Shown one piece after another: positions 54,706-63,338 of a stretch of 64,000 bases of DNA (its first letter is position 1; every line of letters begins with the position of its first letter). The notes under the pieces were generated by a model. It was not told the DNA's origin, did no database searches, and worked only from the letters and a program-made list of their open reading frames with translations. Source of the stretch: Novosphingobium capsulatum NBRC 12533 (GTDB taxonomy: Bacteria > Pseudomonadota > Alphaproteobacteria > Sphingomonadales > Sphingomonadaceae); contig NZ_BCYV01000006.1 of assembly GCF_001598375.1 (NCBI RefSeq), forward strand, positions 310,001 to 374,000, in the 5' to 3' direction. A program made the translations under genes and the position numbers.

Positions 54706-55575
54706 ATGATCGCTGCTTCCGCCATGCCTTCTGCCGTCACGCGTTTCGCCCCCAGCCCCAATGGTCCGCTGCATCTCGGGCACGCCTGGGCCGCGCTCGT
54801 GGCGCACGATCGCGCGCATGCCGATGGCGGCACGTTCCTGCTGCGGATCGAGGATATCGACGGCGCGCGCAGCCGGCCCGAACTGGCCGCGGCGTTCCGC
54901 GCCGACCTCGCCTGGCTCGGCCTGTCATGGCACGAAGTCTTGCCGCAGTCGCAGCGCGTGGCGCATTACCGCCAAGCCGCCGATGCCCTGCGCGCAGCGG
55001 GGCTACTCTATCCGTGCCGCTGCACCCGGGCAGAGATTGCCGCTGCCGCCACGACCCAGGGGCCGGACGGGCCGATCTACCCCGGCACCTGCCGCCAGCA
55101 CCCGGTGGCGCGCGGCCCGGACGTGGCCTGGCGGCTGGACATGGCCAAGGCCACCGCGCTAGCCGGGCCGCTTTGCTGGGTGGACGAGCGGCGCGGAGAG
55201 CAGCGCGCCACGCCAGAGATGTTTGGCGATGTCGTGCTATGGCGCAAGGATGCGCCGGCATCCTATCACCTCGCCGCCACGGTGGACGATGCCGCTGACG
55301 GGGTGAGCGTGGTCACGCGCGGGATCGACCTGTTCCGGGCCAGCCACGTGCACCGGCTGCTGCAGGCGCTGCTTGGCCTGCCGGTGCCGCGCTGGCACCA
55401 CCATGCCGTGCTGATCGGCGCGGATGGCCGCAAGCTCGCCAAGCGTCGCGATGCACCGGGCCTGGCAGAGCGGCGCCTGGCCGGGGAAGATGGCATGGCG
55501 CTGGCCGCCGCACTGCGCGCTGGCCTTTTTGACACTGGCATTTGCCTGGCAGACACCATAGACCTGTCGCCATGA
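54706..55575 (+). CDS. gluQ: Glutamyl-Q tRNA(Asp) synthetase
   Basis: A 289-aa paralog of glutamyl-tRNA synthetase without the anticodon-binding domain. It attaches glutamate to the queuosine base of tRNA-Asp. The HIGH-like motif is GPLHLGHAWAAL, the LRIEDIDGAR segment follows, and the KMSKS-like motif is KLAKRRD. A zinc site is expected from CRCTRAE and YPGTCRQ. The first ATG (54706) is used; an internal ATG six codons later is also possible. The stop overlaps the next gene. Confidence 0.93.
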   Translation: MIAASAMPSAVTRFAPSPNGPLHLGHAWAALVAHDRAHADGGTFLLRIEDIDGARSRPELAAAFRADLAWLGLSWHEVLPQSQRVAHYRQAADALRAAGLLYPCRCTRAEIAAAATTQGPDGPIYPGTCRQHPVARGPDVAWRLDMAKATALAGPLCWVDERRGEQRATPEMFGDVVLWRKDAPASYHLAATVDDAADGVSVVTRGIDLFRASHVHRLLQALLGLPVPRWHHHAVLIGADGRKLAKRRDAPGLAERRLAGEDGMALAAALRAGLFDTGICLADTIDLSP

Positions 55576-55805
55576 CCTATGTGCTCATACCCCTGCTGAT
55601 CGTGCTCATGGCGCTGACCGTCTGGTCGCTGCTGCGCGGCGTGGTTGCCTTCCTGCGCACCACGCGCGAGGGCCTGGAGCGGGGGGACGAGGGCGTGCGC
55701 GACATGCAGCTGTTGCAGAACCGCATGATGTTCAACCGCATCAAGTTTCAGGGGCTGGCCATCGTCGTGGTCATCGTGCTGCTGATGGTCGGCGGCAAGA
55801 ACTGA
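55572..55805 (+). CDS. Twin-helix HIG1-domain-like membrane protein
   Basis: A 77-aa protein with two hydrophobic helices (VLIPLLIVLMALTVWSLL and GLAIVVVIVLLMV) joined by a charged loop. The loop end LLQNRMMFNRIKFQG fits the HIG1 pattern, where a Q-R-R/Q motif precedes the second helix. Bacterial HIG1-like proteins are thought to associate with respiratory complexes. The ATG overlaps the gluQ stop and the adenosyltransferase gene follows 18 bp later, so these are probably one operon. Confidence 0.8.
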   Translation: MTYVLIPLLIVLMALTVWSLLRGVVAFLRTTREGLERGDEGVRDMQLLQNRMMFNRIKFQGLAIVVVIVLLMVGGKN

Positions 55806-55823
55806 ACAGGTTCGTTCCATTTC

Positions 55824-56384
55824 ATGGTAAAGCTGAACAAGATCTACACCCGTACGGGTGACGATGGCACGACCGGGCTGGTCGATGGCTCGCGCCGCGG
55901 CAAGCACGAGCCGCGCATGGCCGCGATCGGCGAGGTGGACGAGGCCAACAGCGCGCTCGGCCTGGCCGCACTGGTCGTGCCGCCCGATGCCGGCGCGGAA
56001 TTGACGCGCATCCAGAACGACCTGTTCGACCTCGGCGCCGATCTGGCCACGCCCGGCAGCGATTTCGCTCCTGGCGAGATGACGCTGCGCGTAGTGCCGG
56101 GGCAGGTTGCCTGGCTCGAGGCGATGATCGACGCGCGCAATGCCGCGCTGCCGCCACTTACCAGCTTCATCCTGCCCGGCGGCAGCGAGGCGGCCGCGCG
56201 CGTGCACCTGGCCCGCGCGATCACTCGCCGCGCCGAACGCGCCGCCGTGGCGCTCGCCGCGCAAGAGCCGGTCAACCCGGCGGCGCTTGCCTATCTCAAT
56301 CGGCTGTCGGATTATCTGTTCGTGCTGGCCCGCGCGCTCAATGCCGGGCGCGATCCGTTGTGGGTGCCGGGCGCCAGCCGCTGA
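55824..56384 (+). CDS. Cob(I)yrinic acid a,c-diamide adenosyltransferase (PduO type)
   Basis: A 186-aa ATP:cob(I)alamin adenosyltransferase that makes adenosylcobalamin or its precursor. The N-terminal motif [18 protein letters not shown], the [12 protein letters not shown] helix, [15 protein letters not shown], and the C-terminal [10 protein letters not shown] and [14 protein letters not shown] are all typical of the PduO family. It is followed after 41 bp by a 3-hydroxyacyl-CoA dehydrogenase gene, a common neighbour in alphaproteobacteria. Confidence 0.94.
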   Translation: MVKLNKIYTRTGDDGTTGLVDGSRRGKHEPRMAAIGEVDEANSALGLAALVVPPDAGAELTRIQNDLFDLGADLATPGSDFAPGEMTLRVVPGQVAWLEAMIDARNAALPPLTSFILPGGSEAAARVHLARAITRRAERAAVALAAQEPVNPAALAYLNRLSDYLFVLARALNAGRDPLWVPGASR

Positions 56385-56425
56385 TCATCAGCAGGGCTGA
56401 TCAATCGTGTGAAAGGATAGTGGGC

Positions 56426-57295
56426 ATGCAGACCGTAGCCGTGATCGGGGCCGGGCAGATGGGTGCAGGCATTGCGCAGGTCATGGCCCAGGCCGGGCTG
56501 GCCGTGCTGCTGGCCGACGTGAACCTGGCCGCCGCCGAAAAAGGCCGTGACAAGATCGCCAAGGCGCTCGCGCGCCTGGTCGCCAAGGACAAGATCGCCG
56601 CCGCTGATGCCGATGCGATCGTGGCGCGCATCACCCCGGTGGGTGACTATGCGCCGATGGCCGCGGCGGACCTGATCGTGGAAGCTGCGACCGAGCGGGA
56701 AGATATCAAGCAGAAGATCTTTGCCGCCGCTGGCGCCGTGCTGGCGCAGCATGCCATCCTGGCGAGCAATACCAGCTCGATCCCGATCACCCGCATGGCA
56801 GCGGCCTCGCCCGATCCGGCGCGTTTCATCGGGCTGCATTTCTTCAACCCCGTGCCGGTGATGAACCTGGTCGAGGTGATCCCGGGCCTCGCCACCTCGG
56901 CCGCCACGCTTGATACGATGCGCGGGCTGGTCGGGCGGCTCAACAAGGAGCTGGTGCTCTCGCAGGACGAGGCCGGCTTCATCGTCAACCGCGTGCTGAT
57001 GCCGATGCTCAACGAAGCGGCCTTCGTGCTGGGCAGCGGCACCGCCAGCATCGTCGATATCGACAAGGCCTGCCGCCTCGGCCTCAACCATCCGATGGGG
57101 CCGCTGGAACTGGCTGATTTCATCGGGCTGGATACCTGCGTGGAAATTATCCGCGTGCTGCATTCCAGCACGGGCGACAGCAAGTATCGCCCCGCGCCGC
57201 TCCTGGTGAAATATGTCGAGGCTGGCTGGCACGGCCGCAAGACCGGGCGCGGGTTCTATGACTATAGCGGCGAGATGCCTGTCCCCACGCGGTAG
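56426..57295 (+). CDS. 3-hydroxybutyryl-CoA dehydrogenase
   Basis: A 289-aa NAD-dependent 3-hydroxyacyl-CoA dehydrogenase, probably Hbd/PaaH type. The Rossmann motif [16 protein letters not shown] opens the protein. The catalytic His is in [20 protein letters not shown], and the C-terminal domain includes [18 protein letters not shown] and [10 protein letters not shown]. It acts in fatty acid, butanoate or polyhydroxyalkanoate metabolism. AAAGGATAG precedes the ATG. Confidence 0.94.
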   Translation: MQTVAVIGAGQMGAGIAQVMAQAGLAVLLADVNLAAAEKGRDKIAKALARLVAKDKIAAADADAIVARITPVGDYAPMAAADLIVEAATEREDIKQKIFAAAGAVLAQHAILASNTSSIPITRMAAASPDPARFIGLHFFNPVPVMNLVEVIPGLATSAATLDTMRGLVGRLNKELVLSQDEAGFIVNRVLMPMLNEAAFVLGSGTASIVDIDKACRLGLNHPMGPLELADFIGLDTCVEIIRVLHSSTGDSKYRPAPLLVKYVEAGWHGRKTGRGFYDYSGEMPVPTR

Positions 57296-57354
57296 GCAAG
57301 TGCGGGGGAACGGGGCGCCGCGCGGCGCGTAGTTCCGGCAAAGGAGTGACGCGC

Positions 57355-57675
57355 ATGAGCAAGGCAATCCCCGATCTCGCCCCCGAGGCGCACAACCAGG
57401 AACAGGACGATTCGTCGTCCCAGGCCCAGACCCTGGCCGATGAAGCGCTGGGCCGTGCCACCGCCGTGCTGGGCGCCGCCGAAGACAGCGAACGCGTGTC
57501 TGGCGATGGCGACGAGCCCGGCTCAACCCCCGATCTGGTCGATCACATGAAGCAGATGGTCTCTTCGGGCCGGATCGACATGGGCGCCTATCGCGGCGAG
57601 CGCAACGACGACGACGAGGAAGGCGGCCTGGGCGAAGCGGGCATCGACGACGATACCCCGCGCGGCGCGGAATAA
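57355..57675 (+). CDS. Small acidic protein of unknown function
   Basis: A 106-aa protein, strongly acidic and without membrane segments. A Gln/Asp/Ser-rich N-terminal third (EQDDSSSQAQTLADEALGRA) is followed by LVDHMKQMVSSGRIDMGAYR, the only part that looks folded, and a Glu/Asp/Gly-rich tail. AAGGAG is placed nine bases before the ATG. Similar short acidic proteins occur in other sphingomonads, but I know no function. The gene is convergent with dapE, with a family-A repeat between them. Confidence 0.7.
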   Translation: MSKAIPDLAPEAHNQEQDDSSSQAQTLADEALGRATAVLGAAEDSERVSGDGDEPGSTPDLVDHMKQMVSSGRIDMGAYRGERNDDDEEGGLGEAGIDDDTPRGAE

Positions 57676-57701
57676 GGCTTGCCGGGCGCTGTGATAGCGC
57701 C

Positions 57702-57771
57702 CTTCGACAAGCTCAGGGCGAACGGAACCATAAGGACAATCCCGGTTCCGTTCGGGCTGAGCTTGTCGAAG
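57702..57771. repeat. Dispersed inverted repeat, family A, copy 2
   Basis: CTTCGACAAGCTCAGGGCGA and its extension to 57728 face GGTTCCGTTCGGGCTGAGCT to 57771 around a 15-bp loop. The arms match those at 3204-3272. It lies between the convergent acidic-protein and dapE genes and could end both transcripts. Confidence 0.85.
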
Positions 57772-57787
57772 CCTTGAGGCTTACAAT

Positions 57788-58939
57788 TCAGGCCGATGGT
57801 TGTTGGAGCGCCGCCAAGGCAATGCGGCGATAGATTCGCGCCAGCACGCGCAGGTCTTCCATCGCCACGGCCTCGTCCTTCTTGTGCATGGTCGCATTGC
57901 ACAGGCCGAATTCCACCACCGGGCATAGCGCGCGCAGGAAACGCGCATCCGATGTGCCGCCGGTGGTCGACAGTTCCGGCGTGACGCCGGTCTCGGTCTC
58001 CACTGCCTGCGCGATCAGCGTGGAAAAATCGCCGGGCAGGGTGATGAAGCTTTCGCCCGAAATAACCGCCCGCGCCGTGCCGCCATGGCGGATGGCGATG
58101 GCGCTGACGCGATCGACCAGCCCCTGGCCGGTGTGCAGGTCGTTGAAGCGGATCGACAGCCGGGCGCGCGCCTGGGCGGGGATCACGTTGGTGGCGGGGT
58201 TGCCCACCTCGATATCGGTGATTTCCAGGTTGGACGGCTGAAACCAGTCGCTGCCTTCGTCCAGCACCAGGGCATGGAGTTCGGCCAGCATGGCGATGAG
58301 CCGGGGAATGGGATTGTCCGCGAGGTGCGGATAGGCGACATGGCCCTGCGCGCCATCGACGGTGAGCCAGATATTGACCGAGCCGCGCCGGCCGATCTTC
58401 ATCATGTCGCCCAGTCGGTTGACCGAGGTGGGCTCTCCCACCAGGCACAGGTCGGGCAGGCTGCCCTCTCCTGCATCAGCCAGCGCGCGCATGCGCTCGA
58501 TCAGGGCGGCCGTGCCATAGCGTGCCGGGCCTTCCTCGTCGCCGGTGATGATCAGGCTGATCGTGCCGGCCTCTTGCGGGATTTCCGCCAGCGCCGCGAC
58601 GAAGGCGGCGATCGCGCCTTTCATGTCCACCGCGCCACGGCCATAGAGCAGTTCGCCGCGCCGCTCGGCGGTGAACGGCGCGCTGCTCCAGCCCTGGCCC
58701 GGCGGCACCACGTCAAGATGGCCGGCAAAGGCGAAGTGGCGGCTGCCGGCCGGGCCCTGGCGGATCGCGAACAGGTTCTCCACCGGCCCGTCGGGCGCTT
58801 CGCCCTCGACAAAGCGGTGCACGGCAAAGCCCATGGGCACGACCATGGCTTGCAGCACGTCGAACACGCTGCCGGTGGCCGGCGTCACACTGGGGCAGTC
58901 GATCAGGCGTTCGGTCAGGACAACGGGATCGGCGCTCAT
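57788..58939 (-). CDS. dapE: Succinyl-diaminopimelate desuccinylase
   Basis: A 383-aa M20-family zinc hydrolase that makes LL-diaminopimelate for lysine and peptidoglycan. Metal motifs are FAFAGHLDVVPPG, YGRGAVDMKGAIAAF, TGDEEGPARYGT with the catalytic Glu pair, and LCLVGEPTS. The C-terminal STTGGTSDARFL is also conserved. The start at 58939 overlaps the GST stop by 4 bp, so both genes are co-expressed. Confidence 0.96.
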   Translation of the reverse strand: MSADPVVLTERLIDCPSVTPATGSVFDVLQAMVVPMGFAVHRFVEGEAPDGPVENLFAIRQGPAGSRHFAFAGHLDVVPPGQGWSSAPFTAERRGELLYGRGAVDMKGAIAAFVAALAEIPQEAGTISLIITGDEEGPARYGTAALIERMRALADAGEGSLPDLCLVGEPTSVNRLGDMMKIGRRGSVNIWLTVDGAQGHVAYPHLADNPIPRLIAMLAELHALVLDEGSDWFQPSNLEITDIEVGNPATNVIPAQARARLSIRFNDLHTGQGLVDRVSAIAIRHGGTARAVISGESFITLPGDFSTLIAQAVETETGVTPELSTTGGTSDARFLRALCPVVEFGLCNATMHKKDEAVAMEDLRVLARIYRRIALAALQQPSA

Positions 58940-59604
58940 GTGTGGCTGGCTTCCTCGAACTGTTCGATGGTCCATTCTTCGTCTTCCGCTGCCTCGATCC
59001 AGGCCTGCATCCACGGATGCTCCCACAGCGCCTGCATATAGGCGACGGCAAAGCCGGGCACGCCCACGCCATAGGTGACGAAGCGCGAGACCACCGGGGC
59101 ATAGATGATGTCGGCCGCGCTGAACGTACCGAACAGGAACGGGCCGCCCTGGCCAAAACGGGCGCGCGCCTCGGCCCACAGCTGCAGGATGCGCACGATA
59201 TCGGCGCGCACATCGTCGCGCACCTCGGGCTGGGCCTGCCGGCGGCGGATGTTCATCGGCATGTGGCCGCGCAGCGCGAAATAGCCTGAATGCATTTCCG
59301 CCACCATCGATCGCGCCATGGCGCGGGCGGCATCGTCCTTGGGCCAGAAGCGATCGCGGCCGACCTTGTCGGCCAGGTAATCGATGATCGCCAAACTGTC
59401 CCACACCACGGCGTCGCCATCCCACAGGATCGGCACTTTGCCCGATGACGGCGCCAGATTGGCATCGCGGCGCTTGGCCTCGTCCCAATCATCGCCATAG
59501 AGCGGAACGGTGATTTCCTCGAAAGCCAGGCCCGATTGCTTGGCGGCCAGCCAGCCGCGCAACGACCAGCTGGAATAATTCTTGTTGCCGATGACCAGCT
59601 TCAT
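58936..59604 (-). CDS. Glutathione S-transferase
   Basis: A 222-aa GST. The N-terminal thioredoxin-fold domain has the active-site segment NKNYSSWSLRGW with Ser/Tyr candidates, and the cis-Pro is in GKVPILWDGDAVVWDSLAI. The C-terminal helical domain begins near residue 85. The class appears to be the proteobacterial Xi/omega-like or Nu-like group, uncertain. It precedes dapE with a 4-bp overlap. Confidence 0.88.
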   Translation of the reverse strand: MKLVIGNKNYSSWSLRGWLAAKQSGLAFEEITVPLYGDDWDEAKRRDANLAPSSGKVPILWDGDAVVWDSLAIIDYLADKVGRDRFWPKDDAARAMARSMVAEMHSGYFALRGHMPMNIRRRQAQPEVRDDVRADIVRILQLWAEARARFGQGGPFLFGTFSAADIIYAPVVSRFVTYGVGVPGFAVAYMQALWEHPWMQAWIEAAEDEEWTIEQFEEASHT

Positions 59605-59667
59605 GCGGGGCCTTTCGCGTGGGGCGTGGCCTTTCCGCCTAAAGCCTGGGGGGCGGGCTGTCGAGTG

Positions 59668-59777
59668 GCCCCTCCGTCAGCCCTGCGGGCTGCCACCTCC
59701 CCATCAGGGATGGGGAGGATCGTGATCCTCCCTGCCGCCGGCGGGGAGGGGACCGCCGCGAAGCGGTGGTGGAGGGG
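59668..59777. repeat. Dispersed GC-rich repeat, family C
   Basis: The region between engB and the GST gene contains CCCTCCGTCAGCCCTGCGGG, palindromic CCTCCCCAT/ATGGGGAGG and GGATC-GTGATCC arms, and a GACCGCCGCGAAGCGGTGGT block. Modular repeats of this kind recur in many sphingomonad genomes. The far edge abuts the engB stop. Confidence 0.6.
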
Positions 59778-60443
59778 TCAGACCGCCGCGTCGTCCAGCA
59801 CGGCGCCGCGCAGGGCGGCGATGCCCAGGCCCTTTTCCGACGAGGTCACGCTGACCTCGGGGTGGGCGGCGATGTGCTTGCGCGCGATAGTCTGGGTCTC
59901 TGCCACCACGTCGGCCAGTTCGCTGGCCTTGATCTTGTCTGCCTTGGTCAGGACCACGCGATAGCCCACGGCCGCTTCGTCGAGCATCTGCATCATTTCG
60001 GTATCGACCGTCTTGATGCCGTGGCGGCTGTCAACCAGCAGCAGCGTGCGCTTGAGCACCACGCGGCCGCGCAGATAGTCGCGCACCAGGCGGCGCCACT
60101 GCTCCACCACCTTGGGCGGCGCCTTGGCAAAGCCATAGCCGGGCATGTCGACCAGGCGGAACAGGGTGGGGGTGCCCACCTCGAAATAGTTCAGTTCCTG
60201 CGTGCGGCCCGGCGTGACCGAGGTGCGCGCCAGCGACTTGCGCCCGGTGAGGGCATTGAGCAGCGAGGATTTGCCCACGTTGGAGCGGCCGCAAAAGGCG
60301 ATCTCGGGAAAGTCCGGCTCGGGCAGGAATTTGAGTTCAGGGGCGGATTTGAGAAACTCCACGCGGCCGGAAAAGAGCGCGCGGGCGCGCTCTTCCAGGG
60401 CCATCAGGCGCAGGCCTTCTTCGTCGGGACCGGTGACGCTCAC
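59778..60443 (-). CDS. engB: Ribosome biogenesis GTPase YihA/EngB
   Basis: A 221-aa GTPase that helps assemble the 50S subunit. G1 is CGRSNVGKSSLLNAL, G3 is VDMPGYGFAKAP, and G4 is VLTKADK. About 45 residues precede the G domain, within the family range. The ATG overlaps the yidC stop by 4 bp, giving the common order yidC-engB. The family-C repeat starts right at its 3' end. Confidence 0.96.
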   Translation of the reverse strand: MSVTGPDEEGLRLMALEERARALFSGRVEFLKSAPELKFLPEPDFPEIAFCGRSNVGKSSLLNALTGRKSLARTSVTPGRTQELNYFEVGTPTLFRLVDMPGYGFAKAPPKVVEQWRRLVRDYLRGRVVLKRTLLLVDSRHGIKTVDTEMMQMLDEAAVGYRVVLTKADKIKASELADVVAETQTIARKHIAAHPEVSVTSSEKGLGIAALRGAVLDDAAV

Positions 60444-62245
60444 TTCTTTTTCGGCTTTGCTGTAATGGTGGCGTCGCGCGCGGCGGCGCGATCGAGGTTC
60501 TGCTGGTCCTTGGCTGCCTGCGCCTTGAGCTGCGGATGGCGGCTATAGAGATAGCGCTGCTGGCCGATGGTGAGCAGGTTGGAGGTGATCCAGTAGAGCA
60601 GCAGGCCCGAGGCAAACGGCGCCATGACGAACATCATCATCCACGGCATCAGGCCCATGATCTGTTGCTGTGCCGGGTCCATCGCGGCGGGTTGCAGCTT
60701 GAACTGCGCCCACATCGTCACGCCCAGGATGATCGCCAGCACGCCGATGCCAAGATAGGCGGGCGGGGTGAACGGCAGCAGGCCGAACAGGTTGAGCACG
60801 TGGAGCGGATCGGGCGCGGACAAGTCCTTGATCCACAGCACGAAGGGCTGGTGGCGCATTTCGATGGTCAGCACCAGCACCTTGTAGAGCGCAAAGAACA
60901 CCGGGATCTGCAGGAAGATCGGCAGGCAGCCGGCCAGCGGGTTCACGCGCTCTTCCTTGTAGAGCTTCATGATTTCCTGCTGGGCCTGGGCCTTGTCGTC
61001 CTTGTAGCGTTCCTGGATCGCCTTCATCTTGGGCTGGAGCGCGCGCATCGCCGCCATCGAGGCGAACTGGCGCTGCGCCACCGGGAACATCATGCCGCGC
61101 ACCAGCAGGGTGAGCAGGATGATGGCCAGGCCGAAGTTCTTGACGCCATGGAACAGCGAATCGAGCAGCCAGAAGATCGGCTTTTCGAACCAGCGGAACC
61201 AGCCCCAGTCGATCGACAGCGACAGGTGCGTCACGCCCTGGTTTTCATAAGCTTCCAGGACGTTGTTTTCCTTGGCGCCGGCAAACAGGCGCAGGGTCTG
61301 GCTCTGCGTCTGGCCAGGAGCCACGCTGGCGGCCGGCCAGATCAGGTCAGCGGCAAACAGGTTGTTGCCCAGTGCGCGGAAATCGGCGGCGGGCTTGGCC
61401 GCGCCATCGGCCGGGATCAGCGCCGAAAGCCAATAGATGTCGGTAAAGCCGATCCAGTTGGCCGCGCCTGCCGGCGTGATCGAGCCGACCTTGGCGACAT
61501 CGGTGTAGTTGTTGGAGAAATTGACCGAGCCATCGAACGCGCCGATCGGGCCGGAATGGACCTGCCAGGTATCCTGGCTCATCGTCTTGTCGGTGCGGTT
61601 GATGCGGGCAAACGGCGCGACCGAGGCAGCCGTGGGCGCGGCGTTGGTCACGCTCTGCGTCACGGTCAGCATGTAATTCTGGTCGATCGCGTAGCGCAGG
61701 CTGAAGGTTTGCCCGGTGGGGTTGCGCCAGGTCAGCGTGACCGGGGTGGCCGGCGTCAGCTTGGTACCTTGCGCGGTGAACACGGTCTGCCCGTTGGGCG
61801 CGGCCACGCCGTTCTGCCCCAGCCAGCCGACCTGGGCAAAATGCTGCGCCGGGGTGCCGGCGGGCGAGAACAGGCGCACCGGCGGGCTGTTCTTGTCGAT
61901 CGTTTCGCGATGGCGCACCAGCGTCAGGTCATCGACCACGCCGCCGACCAGGTTGATCGAGCCCTTGAGGCCCGGCGCATCGATCGGCACGCGGTTGCCG
62001 GCGGCCAGTTCCTGGGCCAGATCCTTTTGCTCCAGCGCCACGTCGGCCGGGGCCTGCAGCCCGCCTTCGCGGGTGGGCTTGGCCGGCGGGCCGCTGCTGG
62101 CGGGCGCGGCCACGGGCGCCTGGCTCGCCATGGCGGCCGGCTTGCCCTTGGGCTGCGGATAGAAATAGGCGATGCCATAATCCCAGCCGATCAGCAGCAG
62201 GCCCATCAGGACCACCGCCAGGATCAGGTTGCGCTGTTTCTCCAC
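60440..62245 (-). CDS. yidC: Membrane protein insertase YidC
   Basis: A 601-aa inner-membrane insertase of the YidC/Oxa1 family. The first helix at residues 6-28 is followed by a Pro/Ala/Gly/Lys-rich stretch and the large periplasmic beta domain (about 60-350). Five C-terminal helices follow, including GMMFPVAQRQFASM with the conserved Arg, FLQIPVFFALYKVL and the basic C-terminus AKPKKK. The GTG at 62245 (VEKQRN) is used because the family begins there. It is part of the rpmH-rnpA-yidD-yidC-engB operon. Confidence 0.97.
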   Translation of the reverse strand: MEKQRNLILAVVLMGLLLIGWDYGIAYFYPQPKGKPAAMASQAPVAAPASSGPPAKPTREGGLQAPADVALEQKDLAQELAAGNRVPIDAPGLKGSINLVGGVVDDLTLVRHRETIDKNSPPVRLFSPAGTPAQHFAQVGWLGQNGVAAPNGQTVFTAQGTKLTPATPVTLTWRNPTGQTFSLRYAIDQNYMLTVTQSVTNAAPTAASVAPFARINRTDKTMSQDTWQVHSGPIGAFDGSVNFSNNYTDVAKVGSITPAGAANWIGFTDIYWLSALIPADGAAKPAADFRALGNNLFAADLIWPAASVAPGQTQSQTLRLFAGAKENNVLEAYENQGVTHLSLSIDWGWFRWFEKPIFWLLDSLFHGVKNFGLAIILLTLLVRGMMFPVAQRQFASMAAMRALQPKMKAIQERYKDDKAQAQQEIMKLYKEERVNPLAGCLPIFLQIPVFFALYKVLVLTIEMRHQPFVLWIKDLSAPDPLHVLNLFGLLPFTPPAYLGIGVLAIILGVTMWAQFKLQPAAMDPAQQQIMGLMPWMMMFVMAPFASGLLLYWITSNLLTIGQQRYLYSRHPQLKAQAAKDQQNLDRAAARDATITAKPKKK

Positions 62246-62288
62246 TGTGCCTCGCGTTCGTTGAATCAAGCTGTTTGGGAAGGGGTGT

Positions 62289-62498
62289 TCAGGGGACGGG
62301 ATCGTACCCGCAGCCACCCCAGGGATGGCAGCGCAATAGCCGCAAGGCGGCAAGCCAGCTACCCTTAATCGCACCATGCTTGGTCCACGCCTCGATCGCA
62401 TATTGCGAGCACGAGGGGGCAAAGCGGCACGAAGGTGGCAAGACGCGGGATGGGCCAAGCTGCCAGCCCCGGGCGATGAGGATGAGCAGGCGCTTCAT
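62289..62498 (-). CDS. yidD: Membrane protein insertion efficiency factor YidD
   Basis: A 69-aa protein that assists YidC at the membrane. Diagnostic residues are [13 protein letters not shown] and [17 protein letters not shown], with three conserved Cys. It sits between rnpA and yidC, 4 bp after rnpA. Confidence 0.96.
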   Translation of the reverse strand: MKRLLILIARGWQLGPSRVLPPSCRFAPSCSQYAIEAWTKHGAIKGSWLAALRLLRCHPWGGCGYDPVP

Positions 62499-62502
62499 GG
62501 GC

Positions 62503-62982
62503 TCAGCGGCCGTAGGCGGGCTTGGGTTCGCGCGGTGGGCCGCGCCTGGTGCCGGGCTTTCCGCCCGATTTGCCGCCAGGCTTGCGGGGCGGATCGCCCT
62601 TGCCGGCAGCAGCGCGCGACAGGGCCTGGCCCAGTTCGCTGCGCAGCAGGGCGAAATCGCGCTCCACCCCGTTTTCGCGGCCGATTAGCACATGATCGGC
62701 GCCGGCAATGCCGTGGGCGGGCAGCAGTTCGCGCAGCAGCGCGCGAAAGCGCCGCTTCATGCGGTTGCGCGCCACGGCGTTGCCGATCTTCTTGGTGACG
62801 GTCACCCCGAATCGCAGCGAGCCATCGGCGCGCGACAAGGGGTTCACCAAAAGCACGAATCCGGGCCTTGCGACCCGGATTCCGCGATTGGCGGCGAGAA
62901 AATCCGCACGCCGGGCCATCGTCGCCAAGCGGGCACTGCGCCGAGGAGAGCGGGCCGGATCGGCCCCGGTCTCAACCGACAT
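62503..62982 (-). CDS. rnpA: Ribonuclease P protein component
   Basis: A 159-aa basic protein that binds RNase P RNA for tRNA 5' processing. The signature [20 protein letters not shown] with the RNR core is clear. A non-conserved, Pro/Arg-rich C-terminal tail of about 40 residues ([20 protein letters not shown]) extends the protein beyond the usual 115-125. The start at 62982 may be upstream of the true start at a later ATG (MARRADFL). It follows rpmH by 20 bp. Confidence 0.93.
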   Translation of the reverse strand: MSVETGADPARSPRRSARLATMARRADFLAANRGIRVARPGFVLLVNPLSRADGSLRFGVTVTKKIGNAVARNRMKRRFRALLRELLPAHGIAGADHVLIGRENGVERDFALLRSELGQALSRAAAGKGDPPRKPGGKSGGKPGTRRGPPREPKPAYGR

Positions 62983-63002
62983 GGTGCCCGAAGGGCGCGC
63001 GA

Positions 63003-63137
63003 TCAGGCCGAGAGGTTCTTGCGGCCGCGGGCGCGACGAGCGCGCAGCACCTTGCGACCACCGACGGTGGCCATGCGGGCGCGGAAGCCGTGGCGGCGGG
63101 CACGCACGAGGTTGCTGGGCTGGAAAGTGCGCTTCAT
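63003..63137 (-). CDS. rpmH: 50S ribosomal protein L34
   Basis: A 44-aa ribosomal protein, too short for many gene finders. It reads [20 protein letters not shown] then [20 protein letters not shown] and NLSA. This is the invariant L34 pattern. It is the first gene of the operon with rnpA and precedes it by 20 bp. Confidence 0.98.
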   Translation of the reverse strand: MKRTFQPSNLVRARRHGFRARMATVGGRKVLRARRARGRKNLSA

Positions 63138-63219
63138 GGTTCAGCTCTTCTTCTTGTCTGGCGAATCGGTATAACAGGCACGCCGCCGCAACCGACGCCG
63201 AGCCGAAATCAGGGGTGCG

Positions 63220-63248
63220 CCGATAAGCGAGGGCGCGCCATCCGTCAA
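63220..63248 (-). promoter_or_regulatory. Sigma-70-type promoter of the rpmH operon
   Basis: On the minus strand TTGACG is followed after 17 bp by TATCGG. It would start transcription near 63213, leaving a leader of about 75 bases before rpmH. Confidence 0.6.
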
Positions 63249-63338
63249 GCATTTGCCGAGGCGCGATTGTGCCACGCGGGCGCAAACCCCAATGAAAATG
63301 CCATTGGCGAAATTCGCGCAAGGTTCTAGGGCAGAGCC

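Noticed and set aside
60536-62368. Open frame of 610 codons antisense to yidC
   Set aside because: yidC is certain on the minus strand and the frame has only biased composition.
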